Shown: positions 19,297 through 29,299 of the stretch, piece after piece
Layout: every line of letters begins with the position of its first letter
Position numbering within the stretch: the first letter of the stretch is position 1
Source: Mariniflexile sp. AS56
GTDB lineage: Bacteria; Bacteroidota; Bacteroidia; Flavobacteriales; Flavobacteriaceae
Reading direction: 5' to 3'
Length of the DNA stretch: 64,000 nt
NCBI RefSeq assembly: GCF_030552475.1
Contig: NZ_JAUPED010000001.1
Span: 186,001-250,000, forward strand
Notes under the pieces: model-generated
Told to the model about the DNA's origin: nothing
What the model saw: the letters and a program-made list of their open reading frames with translations, nothing else
The model's database searches: none
Translations under genes and position numbers: made by a program

Positions 19297-19316
19297 TCCT
19301 TAACCATCGTTAAGGA
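19297..19316 (-). promoter_or_regulatory. Second hairpin in the rpsJ-rplC spacer
   Basis: This is a perfect 8-bp stem (TCCTTAAC with GTTAAGGA) around a 4-nt loop, just after the rpsJ stop codon and before the terminator-like hairpin. It has no U-tract on the minus strand, so it is more likely an RNA structure than a terminator. Its role is unknown. Confidence 0.55.
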
Positions 19317-19331
19317 CATGTTAGCGTTTAC

Positions 19332-19637
19332 TTACACTTTAATCTCAACTTCAACTCCACTTGGCAATTCAAGTTTCATTAAAGCGTCAATTGTTTTTGA
19401 AGACGAAGAGTAAATATCCAATAATCTCTTATAAGAGCTTAATTGAAATTGTTCTCTTGCCTTTTTATTTACGTGTGGAGAACGTAATACAGTGAAAATT
19501 TTCTTGTTTGTTGGTAATGGTATTGGACCTGTTACCACCGCACCGGTGCTTTTTACTGTTTTTACAATCTTATCAGCAGACTTATCCACTAAATTGTGAT
19601 CGTAAGATTTTAATTTTATTCTGATTTTTTGACTCAT
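19332..19637 (-). CDS. rpsJ: 30S ribosomal protein S10
   Basis: uS10 is in the small-subunit head and also serves as NusE in antitermination. [20 protein letters not shown] and [20 protein letters not shown] are typical. It has 101 residues. It lies only 11 bp after fusA, so here S10 belongs to the str transcript, while the S10 cluster proper starts after the hairpins. Confidence 0.98.
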   Translation of the reverse strand: MSQKIRIKLKSYDHNLVDKSADKIVKTVKSTGAVVTGPIPLPTNKKIFTVLRSPHVNKKAREQFQLSSYKRLLDIYSSSSKTIDALMKLELPSGVEVEIKV

Positions 19638-19648
19638 TTTCTTAAGAT

Positions 19649-21775
19649 TTACGATTCAACTCCTTTAGCTGCTTTGATTACTTCTTCAGATATATTTGAA
19701 GGTGTTTCAGCATAGTGTGAAAATTCCATTGTTGATGTTGCACGACCAGATGATAATGTTCTTAATGTAGTTACATAACCAAACATTTCAGAAAGTGGCA
19801 CAGTTGCTTTTACAGTTTTTGCACCAGCTCTATCACCCATATCACTTACTTGACCTCTTCTTCTATTTAAATCTCCAACAATATCTCCCATGTTTTCCTC
19901 AGGAGTTATTACTTCAATTTTCATAATAGGTTCCATGATCACTGCTTTTGCAGCTCTAGCACAGTTCTTAAATCCTAACTTAGCAGCTAACTCAAAAGAT
20001 AATGCATCAGAATCCACATCGTGGTAAGATCCATCTCTTAAAGTTACCTTCATAGCATCGATTTCATATCCTGCTAATGGACCATTAACCATAGCCATTT
20101 TAAATCCTTTTTCAATTGAAGGTATAAATTCCTTAGGAACGTTACCACCTTTAATTACAGATTCAAATTGAAGTCCTGTTACACCTTCGTCTGCAGGCTC
20201 TACAGTAAATACAATGTCAGCAAATTTACCACGACCACCAGATTGTTTTTTGTAAACTTCTCTATGATCAGCAGATTGTGTGATTGCCTCTTTATATTCA
20301 ACTTGTGGTTGCCCTTGGTTTACTTCAACTTTAAACTCACGACGTAAACGGTCAACAATTATATCTAAGTGAAGCTCACCCATTCCAGATATAATAGTCT
20401 GTCCTGAAGCCTCATCAGTTCTTGCTGTGAATGTTGGATCTTCTTCTGCTAATTTAGCTAAAGCCATACCCATTTTATCAACATCTGCTTTAGTTTTAGG
20501 CTCAACCGCGATACCAATAACTGGGTCAGGGAAGTCCATAGATTCTAAAACGATTGGATGTTTTTCATCAGATAATGTATCTCCAGTTTTAATAGATTTA
20601 AAACCTACTGCTGCACCAATATCACCTGCCTCGATAAAATCGATAGCATTTTGTTTATTAGCGTGCATTTGATAAATTCTAGAAATACGTTCTTTCTTAC
20701 CAGAAGTATTATTTAAAACATAAGAACCTGCGTCTAAACGACCTGAATAAGCACGGAAGAAAGCTAAACGACCTACGAAAGGATCTGTAGCAATCTTAAA
20801 CGCTAACGCTGCGAAAGGCTCGTTTACATCTGGTCTACGTCTTTCTTCTTTATCTGTATCTGGATTAATTCCAACTACACTTTCTCTATCCATTGGAGAA
20901 GGTAAATAACGACATACAGCATCTAATAAAAACTGTACTCCTTTATTTTTAAATGAAGAACCACAAACCATAGGAATGATAGCCATATCCATTACAGCAG
21001 CTCTAAGTGCAGCATGCACTTCATCTTCTGTAATAGAATTTTCATCTTCCATGAATTTTTCTAAAAGATTCTCATCATAACCTGCAACTTCTTCAATAAG
21101 TAATGCACGGTATTTACGAGCTTCTTCTTTTAAGTCTTCTGGAATTTCGATAACATCAAAAGTTGCCCCTTGAGTTTCATCATGCCATACAATTGCACGA
21201 TTTTTTACTAAATCTATAATTCCTTTAAAATCATCTTCGTCACCAATGTTTAAAACGATTGGCACCGCGTTTGATTTTAACATATCTTTTACTTGTTGAC
21301 AAACACCTAAAAAGTCAGATCCTTGACGGTCCATTTTATTAACGAAACCAATTCTAGGCACTTTGTAGTTATCAGCTAGTCTCCAGTTAGTTTCAGATTG
21401 AGGCTCAACACCATCAACTGCACTAAACAAGAACACTAAACCATCAAGTACACGTAATGAACGGTTTACTTCAACGGTAAAATCAACGTGACCAGGAGTA
21501 TCAATAATATTAAAATGATACGACTTAGAATCATCTGTTGGCTCACCATCAACTCTAGGGAATATCCACTCACAAGTTGTAGCAGCAGAAGTAATGGTAA
21601 TACCACGTTCTTGCTCTTGCTCCATCCAGTCCATTGTTGCAGCACCATCATGTACTTCACCAATTTTATGAGAAACCCCTGTATAATAAAGTATACGCTC
21701 TGTTGTTGTTGTTTTACCAGCATCAATATGAGCAGCAATACCTATGTTTCTTGTATATTTTAAATCTCTAGCCAT
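19649..21775 (-). CDS. fusA: Elongation factor G
   Basis: The product is the GTPase that drives ribosomal translocation. It has 708 residues and five domains. The G1 motif [10 protein letters not shown] is at 15-24, the switch region EQERGITI at 55-62, G3 DTPGHVD at 92-98 and G4 NKMD at 146-149. The C-terminal domain has the [17 protein letters not shown] region and ends in a typical EF-G helix. It lies between rpsG (6 bp) and rpsJ. No tuf gene follows, which is usual in Bacteroidota. Confidence 0.98.
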   Translation of the reverse strand: MARDLKYTRNIGIAAHIDAGKTTTTERILYYTGVSHKIGEVHDGAATMDWMEQEQERGITITSAATTCEWIFPRVDGEPTDDSKSYHFNIIDTPGHVDFTVEVNRSLRVLDGLVFLFSAVDGVEPQSETNWRLADNYKVPRIGFVNKMDRQGSDFLGVCQQVKDMLKSNAVPIVLNIGDEDDFKGIIDLVKNRAIVWHDETQGATFDVIEIPEDLKEEARKYRALLIEEVAGYDENLLEKFMEDENSITEDEVHAALRAAVMDMAIIPMVCGSSFKNKGVQFLLDAVCRYLPSPMDRESVVGINPDTDKEERRRPDVNEPFAALAFKIATDPFVGRLAFFRAYSGRLDAGSYVLNNTSGKKERISRIYQMHANKQNAIDFIEAGDIGAAVGFKSIKTGDTLSDEKHPIVLESMDFPDPVIGIAVEPKTKADVDKMGMALAKLAEEDPTFTARTDEASGQTIISGMGELHLDIIVDRLRREFKVEVNQGQPQVEYKEAITQSADHREVYKKQSGGRGKFADIVFTVEPADEGVTGLQFESVIKGGNVPKEFIPSIEKGFKMAMVNGPLAGYEIDAMKVTLRDGSYHDVDSDALSFELAAKLGFKNCARAAKAVIMEPIMKIEVITPEENMGDIVGDLNRRRGQVSDMGDRAGAKTVKATVPLSEMFGYVTTLRTLSSGRATSTMEFSHYAETPSNISEEVIKAAKGVES

Positions 21776-21781
21776 GTCGTA

Positions 21782-22258
21782 TTAAAATCTAAAGTGAGAG
21801 AATGCTTTATTAGCTTCTGCCATTTTGTGAGTATCTACTCTTTTCTTAACCGCTGCTCCTTCTTCTTTAGCTGCTGCTAAAATTTCTGAAGCTAAACGTA
21901 ATGCCATAGATTTTTCGTTTCTTTTACGAGAATAGCTAATTAACCATTTCATCGCAGTAGAAACCTTACGGTCTGGACGGATTTGCATTGGAATTTGGAA
22001 TGTTGCACCACCAACGCGACGACTACGTACTTCTACGTGAGGCATAACATTAGATAAAGCATCTTTCCAAGTTTCTAAAGCTGTTTTTTCTTCGTTTGTT
22101 TTTTTCGACTCTACAATGTCAATCGCATCGTAAAATACTTTAAAAGCCACAGACTTCTTTCCATCCCACATCATCATGTTAACGAAACGAGTTACTAACT
22201 GGTCGTTAAAGCGTGGATCTGGTAAAAGCGGTCTCTTTTTTGCTGCTCTTTTTCTCAT
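21782..22258 (-). CDS. rpsG: 30S ribosomal protein S7
   Basis: uS7 starts assembly of the small-subunit head. [20 protein letters not shown], the [20 protein letters not shown] segment and [15 protein letters not shown] at the end are diagnostic. It has 158 residues. It lies 21 bp after rpsL and 6 bp before fusA. Confidence 0.98.
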   Translation of the reverse strand: MRKRAAKKRPLLPDPRFNDQLVTRFVNMMMWDGKKSVAFKVFYDAIDIVESKKTNEEKTALETWKDALSNVMPHVEVRSRRVGGATFQIPMQIRPDRKVSTAMKWLISYSRKRNEKSMALRLASEILAAAKEEGAAVKKRVDTHKMAEANKAFSHFRF

Positions 22259-22279
22259 GTCTTCTTCTTAAAAGTTTAA

Positions 22280-22693
22280 TTACTTTTTCTTACCTTTTGC
22301 TGGAGCTGCTGCTGCTTGTCCTGGTTTTGGACGTTTAGCACCATACTTAGATCTACGTTGTGTTCTACCTGCAACACCTGCTGTGTCTAAGGCACCACGA
22401 ACGATATGATATCTAACTCCTGGTAAATCTTTTACTCTTCCACCTCTAACCAATACTATCGAGTGCTCTTGTAGATTGTGACCCTCACCTGGGATGTATG
22501 CATTTACCTCATTACCATTTGTTAATCTAACACGAGCAACTTTACGCATTGCTGAGTTAGGTTTTTTAGGTGTTGTTGTGTAAACACGCGTACATACCCC
22601 ACGTCTTTGTGGACACGAATCTAAAGCAGCCGATTTACTCTTCTTGGTTATTTTGGCTCTTCCTATTCGTACTAATTGTGAAATTGTTGGCAT
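22280..22693 (-). CDS. rpsL: 30S ribosomal protein S12
   Basis: uS12 controls decoding accuracy and is the streptomycin-resistance locus. The two relevant loops are intact: [20 protein letters not shown] with the key lysine as in sensitive strains, and [15 protein letters not shown]. It has 137 residues because of a short Ala/Gly/Lys-rich tail ([15 protein letters not shown]). It is the first gene of the long ribosomal transcript and has a consensus promoter upstream. Confidence 0.98.
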   Translation of the reverse strand: MPTISQLVRIGRAKITKKSKSAALDSCPQRRGVCTRVYTTTPKKPNSAMRKVARVRLTNGNEVNAYIPGEGHNLQEHSIVLVRGGRVKDLPGVRYHIVRGALDTAGVAGRTQRRSKYGAKRPKPGQAAAAPAKGKKK

Positions 22694-22718
22694 ATATATT
22701 ATATATAAATTTTAAAGT

Positions 22719-22732
22719 CCTCTTTTAAGAGG
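22719..22732 (-). promoter_or_regulatory. Hairpin at the start of the rpsL leader
   Basis: CCTCTTTTAAGAGG forms a short stem (CCTCT with AGAGG) placed 4 bp downstream of the -7 element, so it would be at the very 5' end of the str mRNA. A 5'-end hairpin can protect the mRNA or take part in control; this is inference. Confidence 0.4.
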
Positions 22733-22736
22733 GCTG

Positions 22737-22767
22737 CAAAGGTAGAAATTAAAATGTGAATTTCAAA
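22737..22767 (-). promoter_or_regulatory. Promoter of the str-S10 ribosomal operon
   Basis: On the minus strand TTTG (22764-22767) is followed by 19 nt and TACCTTTG (22737-22744), a full match to TTTG-N19-TAnnTTTG. It is placed 43 bp before the rpsL ATG. It is the best promoter match in the window and lies at the head of the largest operon. Confidence 0.85.
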
Positions 22768-22872
22768 CCCTAAATCATTAATTTTCACAACATTTATAAT
22801 ATTTTCATATAACTTATATTATTAGTTTAAGTTTTCCGTTAGATTTACATACCAAAAACAGCTCTACAACCC

Positions 22873-24567
22873 GTGCAGAAAACACCTTTTTTATTCCTAT
22901 ATATATGTATACTATTTTCTTCGGGACTATTTAGCCAAAACCTTCTACTTAAAATTAAAGGACATACGGTCCAAGAAACATTCTCTATAGATTCTTTAAA
23001 CTACAAAAGGAACCACAAAAACTTCACTTCTATAAACTCTGAAATTGAAGCACTTCAAAAGAGCCTTTATAAAATAGGATATATTGAAAATGAGATAACA
23101 CACATTAAAAAAATTAATGATTCTATTTTTTCTTCTGAAATTCATCTAAAAAGAAAATATAAGGAACTACATATATATTATGACAACTCACTTATTAGCC
23201 GAAAACTATTAAGCAATGTTTCAAAACAAGTATATGATCACTATTTTTCCATCCCATTCAGCACACTTGAAGGCACATTAAATTATATAAATACGAAGGT
23301 TTCAGAAAAAGGCTTCCCGTTTTCAAAATTATATTTATCACATATTGAGATAAATGGTGAACACGATTTAAAAGCTACCTTAAAAATAGAGTCTACCAAC
23401 CAAAAAAGAGAAATCAGCAACATTGTAATTAAAGGATACGACAATTTCCCACGTTCCTACTTAAAACATTACTTAAAAATAAAGCCGAAACAAACATTCA
23501 GTCTAAACACTATAAAAACTAAAACGGAGCAGTTAAGAAATTTAAGATTCGCTAGTGAAATAAAACCTCCCGAAGTATTATTCTCAAAAGATTCCACAAC
23601 GCTTTATTTATACCTACAAAAAACTAAAAGCAACTCTTTTGACGGGTTTTTAGGTTTTGGAACAGACGAGACCACTAACAAATTACAATTTGACGGCTAT
23701 TTAAATTTAAGCTTAACTAATAATTTAAATTACGGCGAGTCTTTTAAATTATTATATAAAAGTGACGAAAACGACCAAAAAACATTCGAAACAAACCTAT
23801 CACTACCCTATTTATTAAAATCACCTATTGGTATAGATTTATCCTTACGGATATTTAAACGAGACTCCTCGTTCTCCACAGTAAACCAGAACGCCAAATT
23901 ACATTACCAAATAAACCCTAAACACAAAGTGTTTTCTGGCATTTCATCCATACAGTCAAACAACCTACTAAACTCCACTATAGCACCCAGCATCTTTGAC
24001 TACCAAACAACCTATTACACCCTAGCCTATCAATATTTAAAAAATCAGAATTCGAATCTACTTTTCCCTATTAACTCCCAATTATACCTTGAGAGTAATT
24101 TTGGAAAAAGAAATCAATTAAACCAACAAGAGAAACAATCTTTATTAACCTTAGATGCCTTTAAAATCATAAATCTAGATATTAAGAACAGCATTTATTT
24201 CCGATTAAATGGTGTATCCCTAAACTCTAAAACGTACCTAGAAAACGAACTTATACGTTTTGGTGGCATAAACTCTATACGGGGTTTTGAAGAAAACACC
24301 ATTTATGCCACCCAAGTAGGTTTACTAAATACCGAATACCGTTTCCAGCTTAACAATTCAATGTACATCCACACCATTACAGATTTCGCATATTTTGAGA
24401 ATAAAATTTCAAACTTAGAGGAAAAACTATTTGGTTATGGTTTTGGGTTTGGAATTTTAACTAAAACTGGAATCCTAAAAATGAACTACGCCAACGGCAA
24501 AACTGAGAATTCGCCATTTAAGCTCTCCAATTCTAAAATACATCTCAGTTTAACCTCAAATTTCTAG
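22873..24567 (+). CDS. Omp85/BamA-type outer-membrane protein
   Basis: The 564-residue product has a signal peptide (residues 1-21, ending LFSQN), then about 220 residues of alternating alpha/beta segments that look like POTRA domains (for example ISNIVIKGYDNFPRSYLKH), then a beta-barrel. The barrel carries the Omp85 lid-lock motif as RFGGINSIRGFEEN near residue 463 and ends in phenylalanine, as barrel substrates do. The start is GTG at 22873; no in-frame ATG exists near the signal peptide. It is too short for the main BamA, so it may be an accessory translocase. It is divergent from rpsL and appears to be alone. Confidence 0.8.
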   Translation: MQKTPFLFLYICILFSSGLFSQNLLLKIKGHTVQETFSIDSLNYKRNHKNFTSINSEIEALQKSLYKIGYIENEITHIKKINDSIFSSEIHLKRKYKELHIYYDNSLISRKLLSNVSKQVYDHYFSIPFSTLEGTLNYINTKVSEKGFPFSKLYLSHIEINGEHDLKATLKIESTNQKREISNIVIKGYDNFPRSYLKHYLKIKPKQTFSLNTIKTKTEQLRNLRFASEIKPPEVLFSKDSTTLYLYLQKTKSNSFDGFLGFGTDETTNKLQFDGYLNLSLTNNLNYGESFKLLYKSDENDQKTFETNLSLPYLLKSPIGIDLSLRIFKRDSSFSTVNQNAKLHYQINPKHKVFSGISSIQSNNLLNSTIAPSIFDYQTTYYTLAYQYLKNQNSNLLFPINSQLYLESNFGKRNQLNQQEKQSLLTLDAFKIINLDIKNSIYFRLNGVSLNSKTYLENELIRFGGINSIRGFEENTIYATQVGLLNTEYRFQLNNSMYIHTITDFAYFENKISNLEEKLFGYGFGFGILTKTGILKMNYANGKTENSPFKLSNSKIHLSLTSNF

Positions 24568-24626
24568 TCCGAAATTATCATATTCTTAAATTTTACTGCT
24601 AAAAGATAAACTTTAACCATTTTTTA

Positions 24627-24671
24627 TTGTTTTATTAACTTTTTATTATGATTTTTGATGTTGACTAATTC
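24627..24671 (+). promoter_or_regulatory. Promoter and conserved start region of susC-1
   Basis: TTG (24627-24629), 20 nt, GATTTTTG (24650-24657; one mismatch to TAnnTTTG), 4 nt, then TGACTAATTC (24662-24671). The same -7/TGACTAATTC arrangement precedes the genes at 30511 and 37224. The transcript would start near the TGACTAATTC string. The leader up to the ATG at 24685 is nearly identical to that of the second susC gene. Confidence 0.6.
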
Positions 24672-24684
24672 AAATAATTATAAA

Positions 24685-27600
24685 ATGAAAACAAAGTTTA
24701 GTGGAATTCTAACGCTACTACTAGCGTTTGTTGTGCAACTAACGTTCGCACAGGAAAAGACTATTTCGGGTACTGTAACAGATGAATCTGGTTTACCGCT
24801 TCCCGGAGCTACCGTCTTAGTAAAAGGCACCACATCAGGAACATCTTCTGATTTCGATGGTAATTATTCAATAAAAGCTAATCAAGGAGGCACTCTTGTT
24901 ATCAGTTTTGTTGGCTACACTACCAAAGAAGTAAAAATTGGCGCATCTAATACAATTAATATTAAACTTCAAGATGATGCACAGTCATTAGAAGAAGTGG
25001 TTGTAACAGCTTTAGGTATCAAGAGAAACTCAAAAGAGTTATCCTACTCGGTATCTAGCCTGAAAAGTGATGAGATCACCCAAACAAAATCCGTAAATGT
25101 TGCTACAGCTATGGTTGGTAAAGTGGCTGGTTTACAAATTAACACTACTAATAATGGTGTTAATCCAAGTACAAGAGTAGTACTTAGGGGTAACAGATCG
25201 TTATTAGGAAATAACGAAGCCCTTATTGTTATTGATGGTTTCCCTTCTTCAAGAGGAGTGCTAGACAGAATTAACCCTAATGACATTGATAACATCAGTG
25301 TTTTAAAAGGGGCTAATGCTGCTGCTCTTTATGGTTCTGAGGCAACTAACGGTGTTGTTTTAGTAACTACTAAAAAAGGAAAAGGAAAAATGAGTGTAAC
25401 CTACAACTCTTCTTTCACTGCTGAAAACGCTGCTTATTTACCAGAGTTCCAAGATGAATTTGGTGTAGGAGGCTTTCCTGATGGAACTTTATACCCCCTA
25501 GAAAACGTTGCTTGGGGCCCACGATATGATGGACGTCTTATTGACGCAAGTGAAACTTTAAATAATGGTGAGGTTTGGCAAGTACCATTCACTCCTATTA
25601 AAGACAATCACAAAAATTTCTTTGAAACCGGTAACACCATAAGACATGGAATTACAGTTAGCGGTGGAGGAGATAATGACAGCTTCTTAATGTCTGTTGA
25701 CCAAACAAACACAACTGGAATTGTACCTAATGACGCTTACAATAGAACGAATTTTAGACTAAAAGCATCTAAAACTCTTGATAAACTAAGTGTTGGAGGT
25801 AATTTATCATTTTTCAGATCACATAGCAATGTAGTAGGTGAAGGTGGTCGACAAGACAGACCTCTTTATTGGAATATTATTAACACCCCATTGCACTTAC
25901 CTATGGAGCAATTGAAAAATTGGAGAACAGGAAAATTTACTAGAAATGAAACTTCATACTTTGCTTTTTATGAAAACCCATACTTCATAGTAGATACTCA
26001 AAGGGAGAAATCTGATTATAATGAATTTAACATTCTTGCCTTCGTTGATTATCAACTTACAGATTGGTTAACCGCGTCTGTAAACTTAGGTTACACAGGA
26101 ACTTCTAGTTCCACAAAAAGAGAATATGGAGCATTGTCGTATGCATATGAGCTAGACCATGTTTATAGTAGAATAGACCCTTATGGAGCTAGAACAGCGG
26201 ATGGCTTAACTAACTCATCACGTACAAACACTGATTTCCTATTAACATTTGATAAAGATATCACAGAAGATTTTAATGTTAAATTTACAACAGGCCAGAA
26301 TATTAGAATACAAGATTTAAAAACAGTAAGTGTTTCTGGTAGCGACTTAATTATTCCTGATTTCTATAATGTTTCTACTAGAACAGGTGATTTAGTGGGT
26401 TCTGAAGGTACTACAAATTACAGAAAAATGGGTGTATATGGAGACTTAACTCTTGGCTACAAAGATTTTCTGTTCTTAAGTGCTACAGGTAGAAATGACT
26501 GGACTTCTACATTACCCAAAGACGCAAACTCTTTCTTTTATTATGGTGCAGGTATTTCTTTCGTTGCAAGTAATGCGATACCTGATTTAGTAACTGAAAA
26601 TGGATTAAGCTATTTAAAAGCTACTTTAAATTTAACAAAAACAGGTAACGATCCTGGAGTATATGCTACACAAGGAACTTTTTCAGCGCCTGCAAATTTC
26701 CCTTATGGTTCTACTGTAGGTTTAACGCAATCTAGCCAAGTTCCTGCTCCAGATTTAAGTCCTGAGTTTACAAAATCTCTTGAGGCAGGAATCGACATGG
26801 CATTCTTCAAAAATAGATTATCAGCCACTATAACAGGTTACAAAACTAATTCAACAGATCAAATCATCCCTGTTAACACTTCTTTAGCTTCTGGAGCGTC
26901 AAGTGCAATAATAAACATTGGTGAAATTGAAAACCAAGGTTTAGAGCTTGGTTTAAATGGGACTATTTTAAAGTCTAATAATTTTAAATGGGACGTAGGT
27001 CTAAATTATGCACTACAAAAATCTGAAGTAATTTCTCTTGCCGACGGTGTAGATGAATTAAATATTGGTGGATTTACATCGGCTCAAATTATTGCCAAAG
27101 TTGGCCAACCTTACCCGCAAATCAGAACAACATCTTACTTAAAAGATTCTGAAGGAAGAGTAATTGTTGGTGATAACGGAGACCCAATACAAGACCCTAT
27201 CAACCAGATTCAAGGAAAGACTACTCCTGATTACATAGTAGGGATGAATACAAATGTAAAATACAAAAATTGGAGTCTATATGCGGTTGCTGATTATAGA
27301 ACTGGTCACGTATTCTACAACGCAATAGTTGATGCTATAGAATTTACTGGTCTATCCAAGCATAGTGCTACTTCTGGCAGACAACCTTTTGTTTTCCCTA
27401 ACTCGTCTTATTCAGATGGATCTGGAGGCTATATAGCCAACGGTAACAGATTAACATCTGGGGGTGGTAATGCCTTTTGGGATAGTTATAATGATGTAAA
27501 AGAAAACTATGTTACAGACGCGACTACCTTAAAATTAAGAGAAGTGTTGTTATCATATACATTTGATAGCTCTACACTAGATCAAATTGGTATCGATGAT

Positions 27601-27768
27601 TTATCAGTTGGAATATTTGGAAGAAATTTAGTTACACTACGTCCTAAAGACAATGTTACTACAGACCCCGAATTCAATTTTACAACAGGAAATGCTGTTG
27701 GTGTAGGTACACAATCTCAGACCGCTCCAACTAGACAGTACGGTCTAACTGTAAACATAACATTTTAA
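24685..27768 (+). CDS. SusC/RagA-type TonB-dependent outer-membrane transporter (first copy)
   Basis: The product is a large outer-membrane channel that imports ligands bound by its SusD partner, driven by TonB-ExbBD. The start at 24685 (MKTKFSGILTLLLAFVVQ) gives 1027 residues. The ATG 30 bp upstream lies inside the conserved leader and would spoil the signal peptide. After the signal peptide comes a carboxypeptidase-D regulatory-like domain (EKTISGTVTDESGLPLPGAT), then SLEEVVVTALGIKRNSKELS at the start of the plug (with MVGKVAGLQINTT inside it), and a 22-strand-type barrel to the C-terminal NITF. The plug motif is VTALGIKRN rather than the common VVGYGTQKK. No STN domain is present. The next gene is its SusD, 7 bp away. 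Confidence 0.95.
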   Translation: MKTKFSGILTLLLAFVVQLTFAQEKTISGTVTDESGLPLPGATVLVKGTTSGTSSDFDGNYSIKANQGGTLVISFVGYTTKEVKIGASNTINIKLQDDAQSLEEVVVTALGIKRNSKELSYSVSSLKSDEITQTKSVNVATAMVGKVAGLQINTTNNGVNPSTRVVLRGNRSLLGNNEALIVIDGFPSSRGVLDRINPNDIDNISVLKGANAAALYGSEATNGVVLVTTKKGKGKMSVTYNSSFTAENAAYLPEFQDEFGVGGFPDGTLYPLENVAWGPRYDGRLIDASETLNNGEVWQVPFTPIKDNHKNFFETGNTIRHGITVSGGGDNDSFLMSVDQTNTTGIVPNDAYNRTNFRLKASKTLDKLSVGGNLSFFRSHSNVVGEGGRQDRPLYWNIINTPLHLPMEQLKNWRTGKFTRNETSYFAFYENPYFIVDTQREKSDYNEFNILAFVDYQLTDWLTASVNLGYTGTSSSTKREYGALSYAYELDHVYSRIDPYGARTADGLTNSSRTNTDFLLTFDKDITEDFNVKFTTGQNIRIQDLKTVSVSGSDLIIPDFYNVSTRTGDLVGSEGTTNYRKMGVYGDLTLGYKDFLFLSATGRNDWTSTLPKDANSFFYYGAGISFVASNAIPDLVTENGLSYLKATLNLTKTGNDPGVYATQGTFSAPANFPYGSTVGLTQSSQVPAPDLSPEFTKSLEAGIDMAFFKNRLSATITGYKTNSTDQIIPVNTSLASGASSAIINIGEIENQGLELGLNGTILKSNNFKWDVGLNYALQKSEVISLADGVDELNIGGFTSAQIIAKVGQPYPQIRTTSYLKDSEGRVIVGDNGDPIQDPINQIQGKTTPDYIVGMNTNVKYKNWSLYAVADYRTGHVFYNAIVDAIEFTGLSKHSATSGRQPFVFPNSSYSDGSGGYIANGNRLTSGGGNAFWDSYNDVKENYVTDATTLKLREVLLSYTFDSSTLDQIGIDDLSVGIFGRNLVTLRPKDNVTTDPEFNFTTGNAVGVGTQSQTAPTRQYGLTVNITF

Positions 27769-27775
27769 AAAAGAA

Positions 27776-29284
27776 ATGAAAATGAAAACAATAAAAATGA
27801 AAAAAGCGATCTTATTCCTTTTTGCTCTTGCTCTGATAAGTGTGAGCTGTGATGAATTTCTAGATGTAAATGACAATCCAAACAACCCTTCAATATCTAC
27901 ACCAAGTTTAACGTTACCTGTAGCCTTAGAAAATTTTTCTGCATTGAATGCACGAACTATGACTTATTTAGGTAATTTTCTAGTTGTAAATTGGGCGACT
28001 CCATCCAACTGGTCAGCAAATTCAATCTATTCTAGATATGATTTCTCTGCTGATGATTTTTCAAATATATTTGAAACCTCATATGTTTCAATCTTCAAGG
28101 ATTTAACTTATATAGAATCCTATGAGGATCCTACTGGAGCCATAGATTATTCAAATTATAAAGCTATTTCTAAAATAGTAAAAGGTTTTCAATATCAACT
28201 ATTAGTGGACATTTATGGAGACGTTCCTTATTCTGAAGCTAATTTAAGAGGTGACAACACAACACCTAAATATGATGATGCTGAAACAATATACAAAGCT
28301 GTTATAGAAGATTTAGCCGTAGCTGTGGATTTAATTCAAAATGCACCTGATGCAGCTGAAAACCCAGGAACCCAAGATACTTTTTTCTATGGAGACATGG
28401 ACCATTGGGTAGAATTCGCTAATACGATTAAATTAAGAATGTTAGTTAGATTAAGTAATACAGGCCAAACACCTTATATTGCATCTGAAATAGCTGAAAT
28501 TGATGCTAATGGCGGAGGGTATATAACAACAGCTGTTACTTCGAATCCAGGCTATACAAATTCAACAGATAAACAAAGCCCTTTTTGGGACTATTTTGTA
28601 CTTCCTGTAACAGGTATTCAACAAAATAGAGGAGATTATACAGTTGCTTCAGAATATGCCATGAATTTTTTAACAAATTCAAATGACCCTAGAAGAGATA
28701 GACTTTATAAACCAGCCGCAACGGGGGGTGCATATAAGGGAGCTGTTCAATCAACTGTATTACCAGGTACAGGATTTACATCAAATGATTTATCTAAGGT
28801 AGGACCTGGTTTATTAATAAGCGCAGACCAAGACCAAATAGTAATGTCAATGGCAGAATCATTATTCATTCAAGCAGAAGCTACCACTCGCGGCTATTTA
28901 GCTGGAGGTGATATTGCAGCTCAAGCTCTTTATGAAGATGCTATTGAGGCCTCTTTCACACAACTAGCTGTTCCTAACGCGGCAACTGAAGCACAGACTT
29001 ATTATGGTCAAGATTTAGTCAATATTTCGTGGAGTTCTTCACCTAATAAAATAGCTGCTATTATGACTCAAAAATGGGTTGCTTTAAATGGTACTTCGTC
29101 TATTGAATCATGGATTGATTTAACAAGAACTGGTTTCCCTGCAAACTTACCTATCCCAGCTGAATCCGCAGGATCTAGACCTGTCAGACTATTATACCCT
29201 GCGTCTGAAGTATCAAGAAATATAAACAATGTTCCTACGCAAGGTGTAAATGATGTATTTACTAAAAATCCATTTTGGAAATAA
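27776..29284 (+). CDS. SusD/RagB-like surface lipoprotein (first copy)
   Basis: The product is the ligand-binding lid of the SusCD transporter. The 502-residue lipoprotein has its lipobox cysteine at position 25 (LISVSC) followed by DE and then FLDVNDNPNNPS, the opening typical of the SusD-like_2 type (PF12771). TPR-like helices follow. Two further in-frame ATGs (27782, 27797) are possible starts. The acidic residues just after Cys fit Bacteroidota surface-export signals, by inference. It is co-transcribed with the upstream SusC. No ligand can be deduced from sequence. Confidence 0.93.
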   Translation: MKMKTIKMKKAILFLFALALISVSCDEFLDVNDNPNNPSISTPSLTLPVALENFSALNARTMTYLGNFLVVNWATPSNWSANSIYSRYDFSADDFSNIFETSYVSIFKDLTYIESYEDPTGAIDYSNYKAISKIVKGFQYQLLVDIYGDVPYSEANLRGDNTTPKYDDAETIYKAVIEDLAVAVDLIQNAPDAAENPGTQDTFFYGDMDHWVEFANTIKLRMLVRLSNTGQTPYIASEIAEIDANGGGYITTAVTSNPGYTNSTDKQSPFWDYFVLPVTGIQQNRGDYTVASEYAMNFLTNSNDPRRDRLYKPAATGGAYKGAVQSTVLPGTGFTSNDLSKVGPGLLISADQDQIVMSMAESLFIQAEATTRGYLAGGDIAAQALYEDAIEASFTQLAVPNAATEAQTYYGQDLVNISWSSSPNKIAAIMTQKWVALNGTSSIESWIDLTRTGFPANLPIPAESAGSRPVRLLYPASEVSRNINNVPTQGVNDVFTKNPFWK

Positions 29285-29299
29285 TAAAAAACAAAAAAC

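Noticed and set aside
21466-21738. Leu-rich ORFs on both strands within the start of fusA
   Set aside because: They are frame shadows of the well-conserved EF-G GTP-binding domain.
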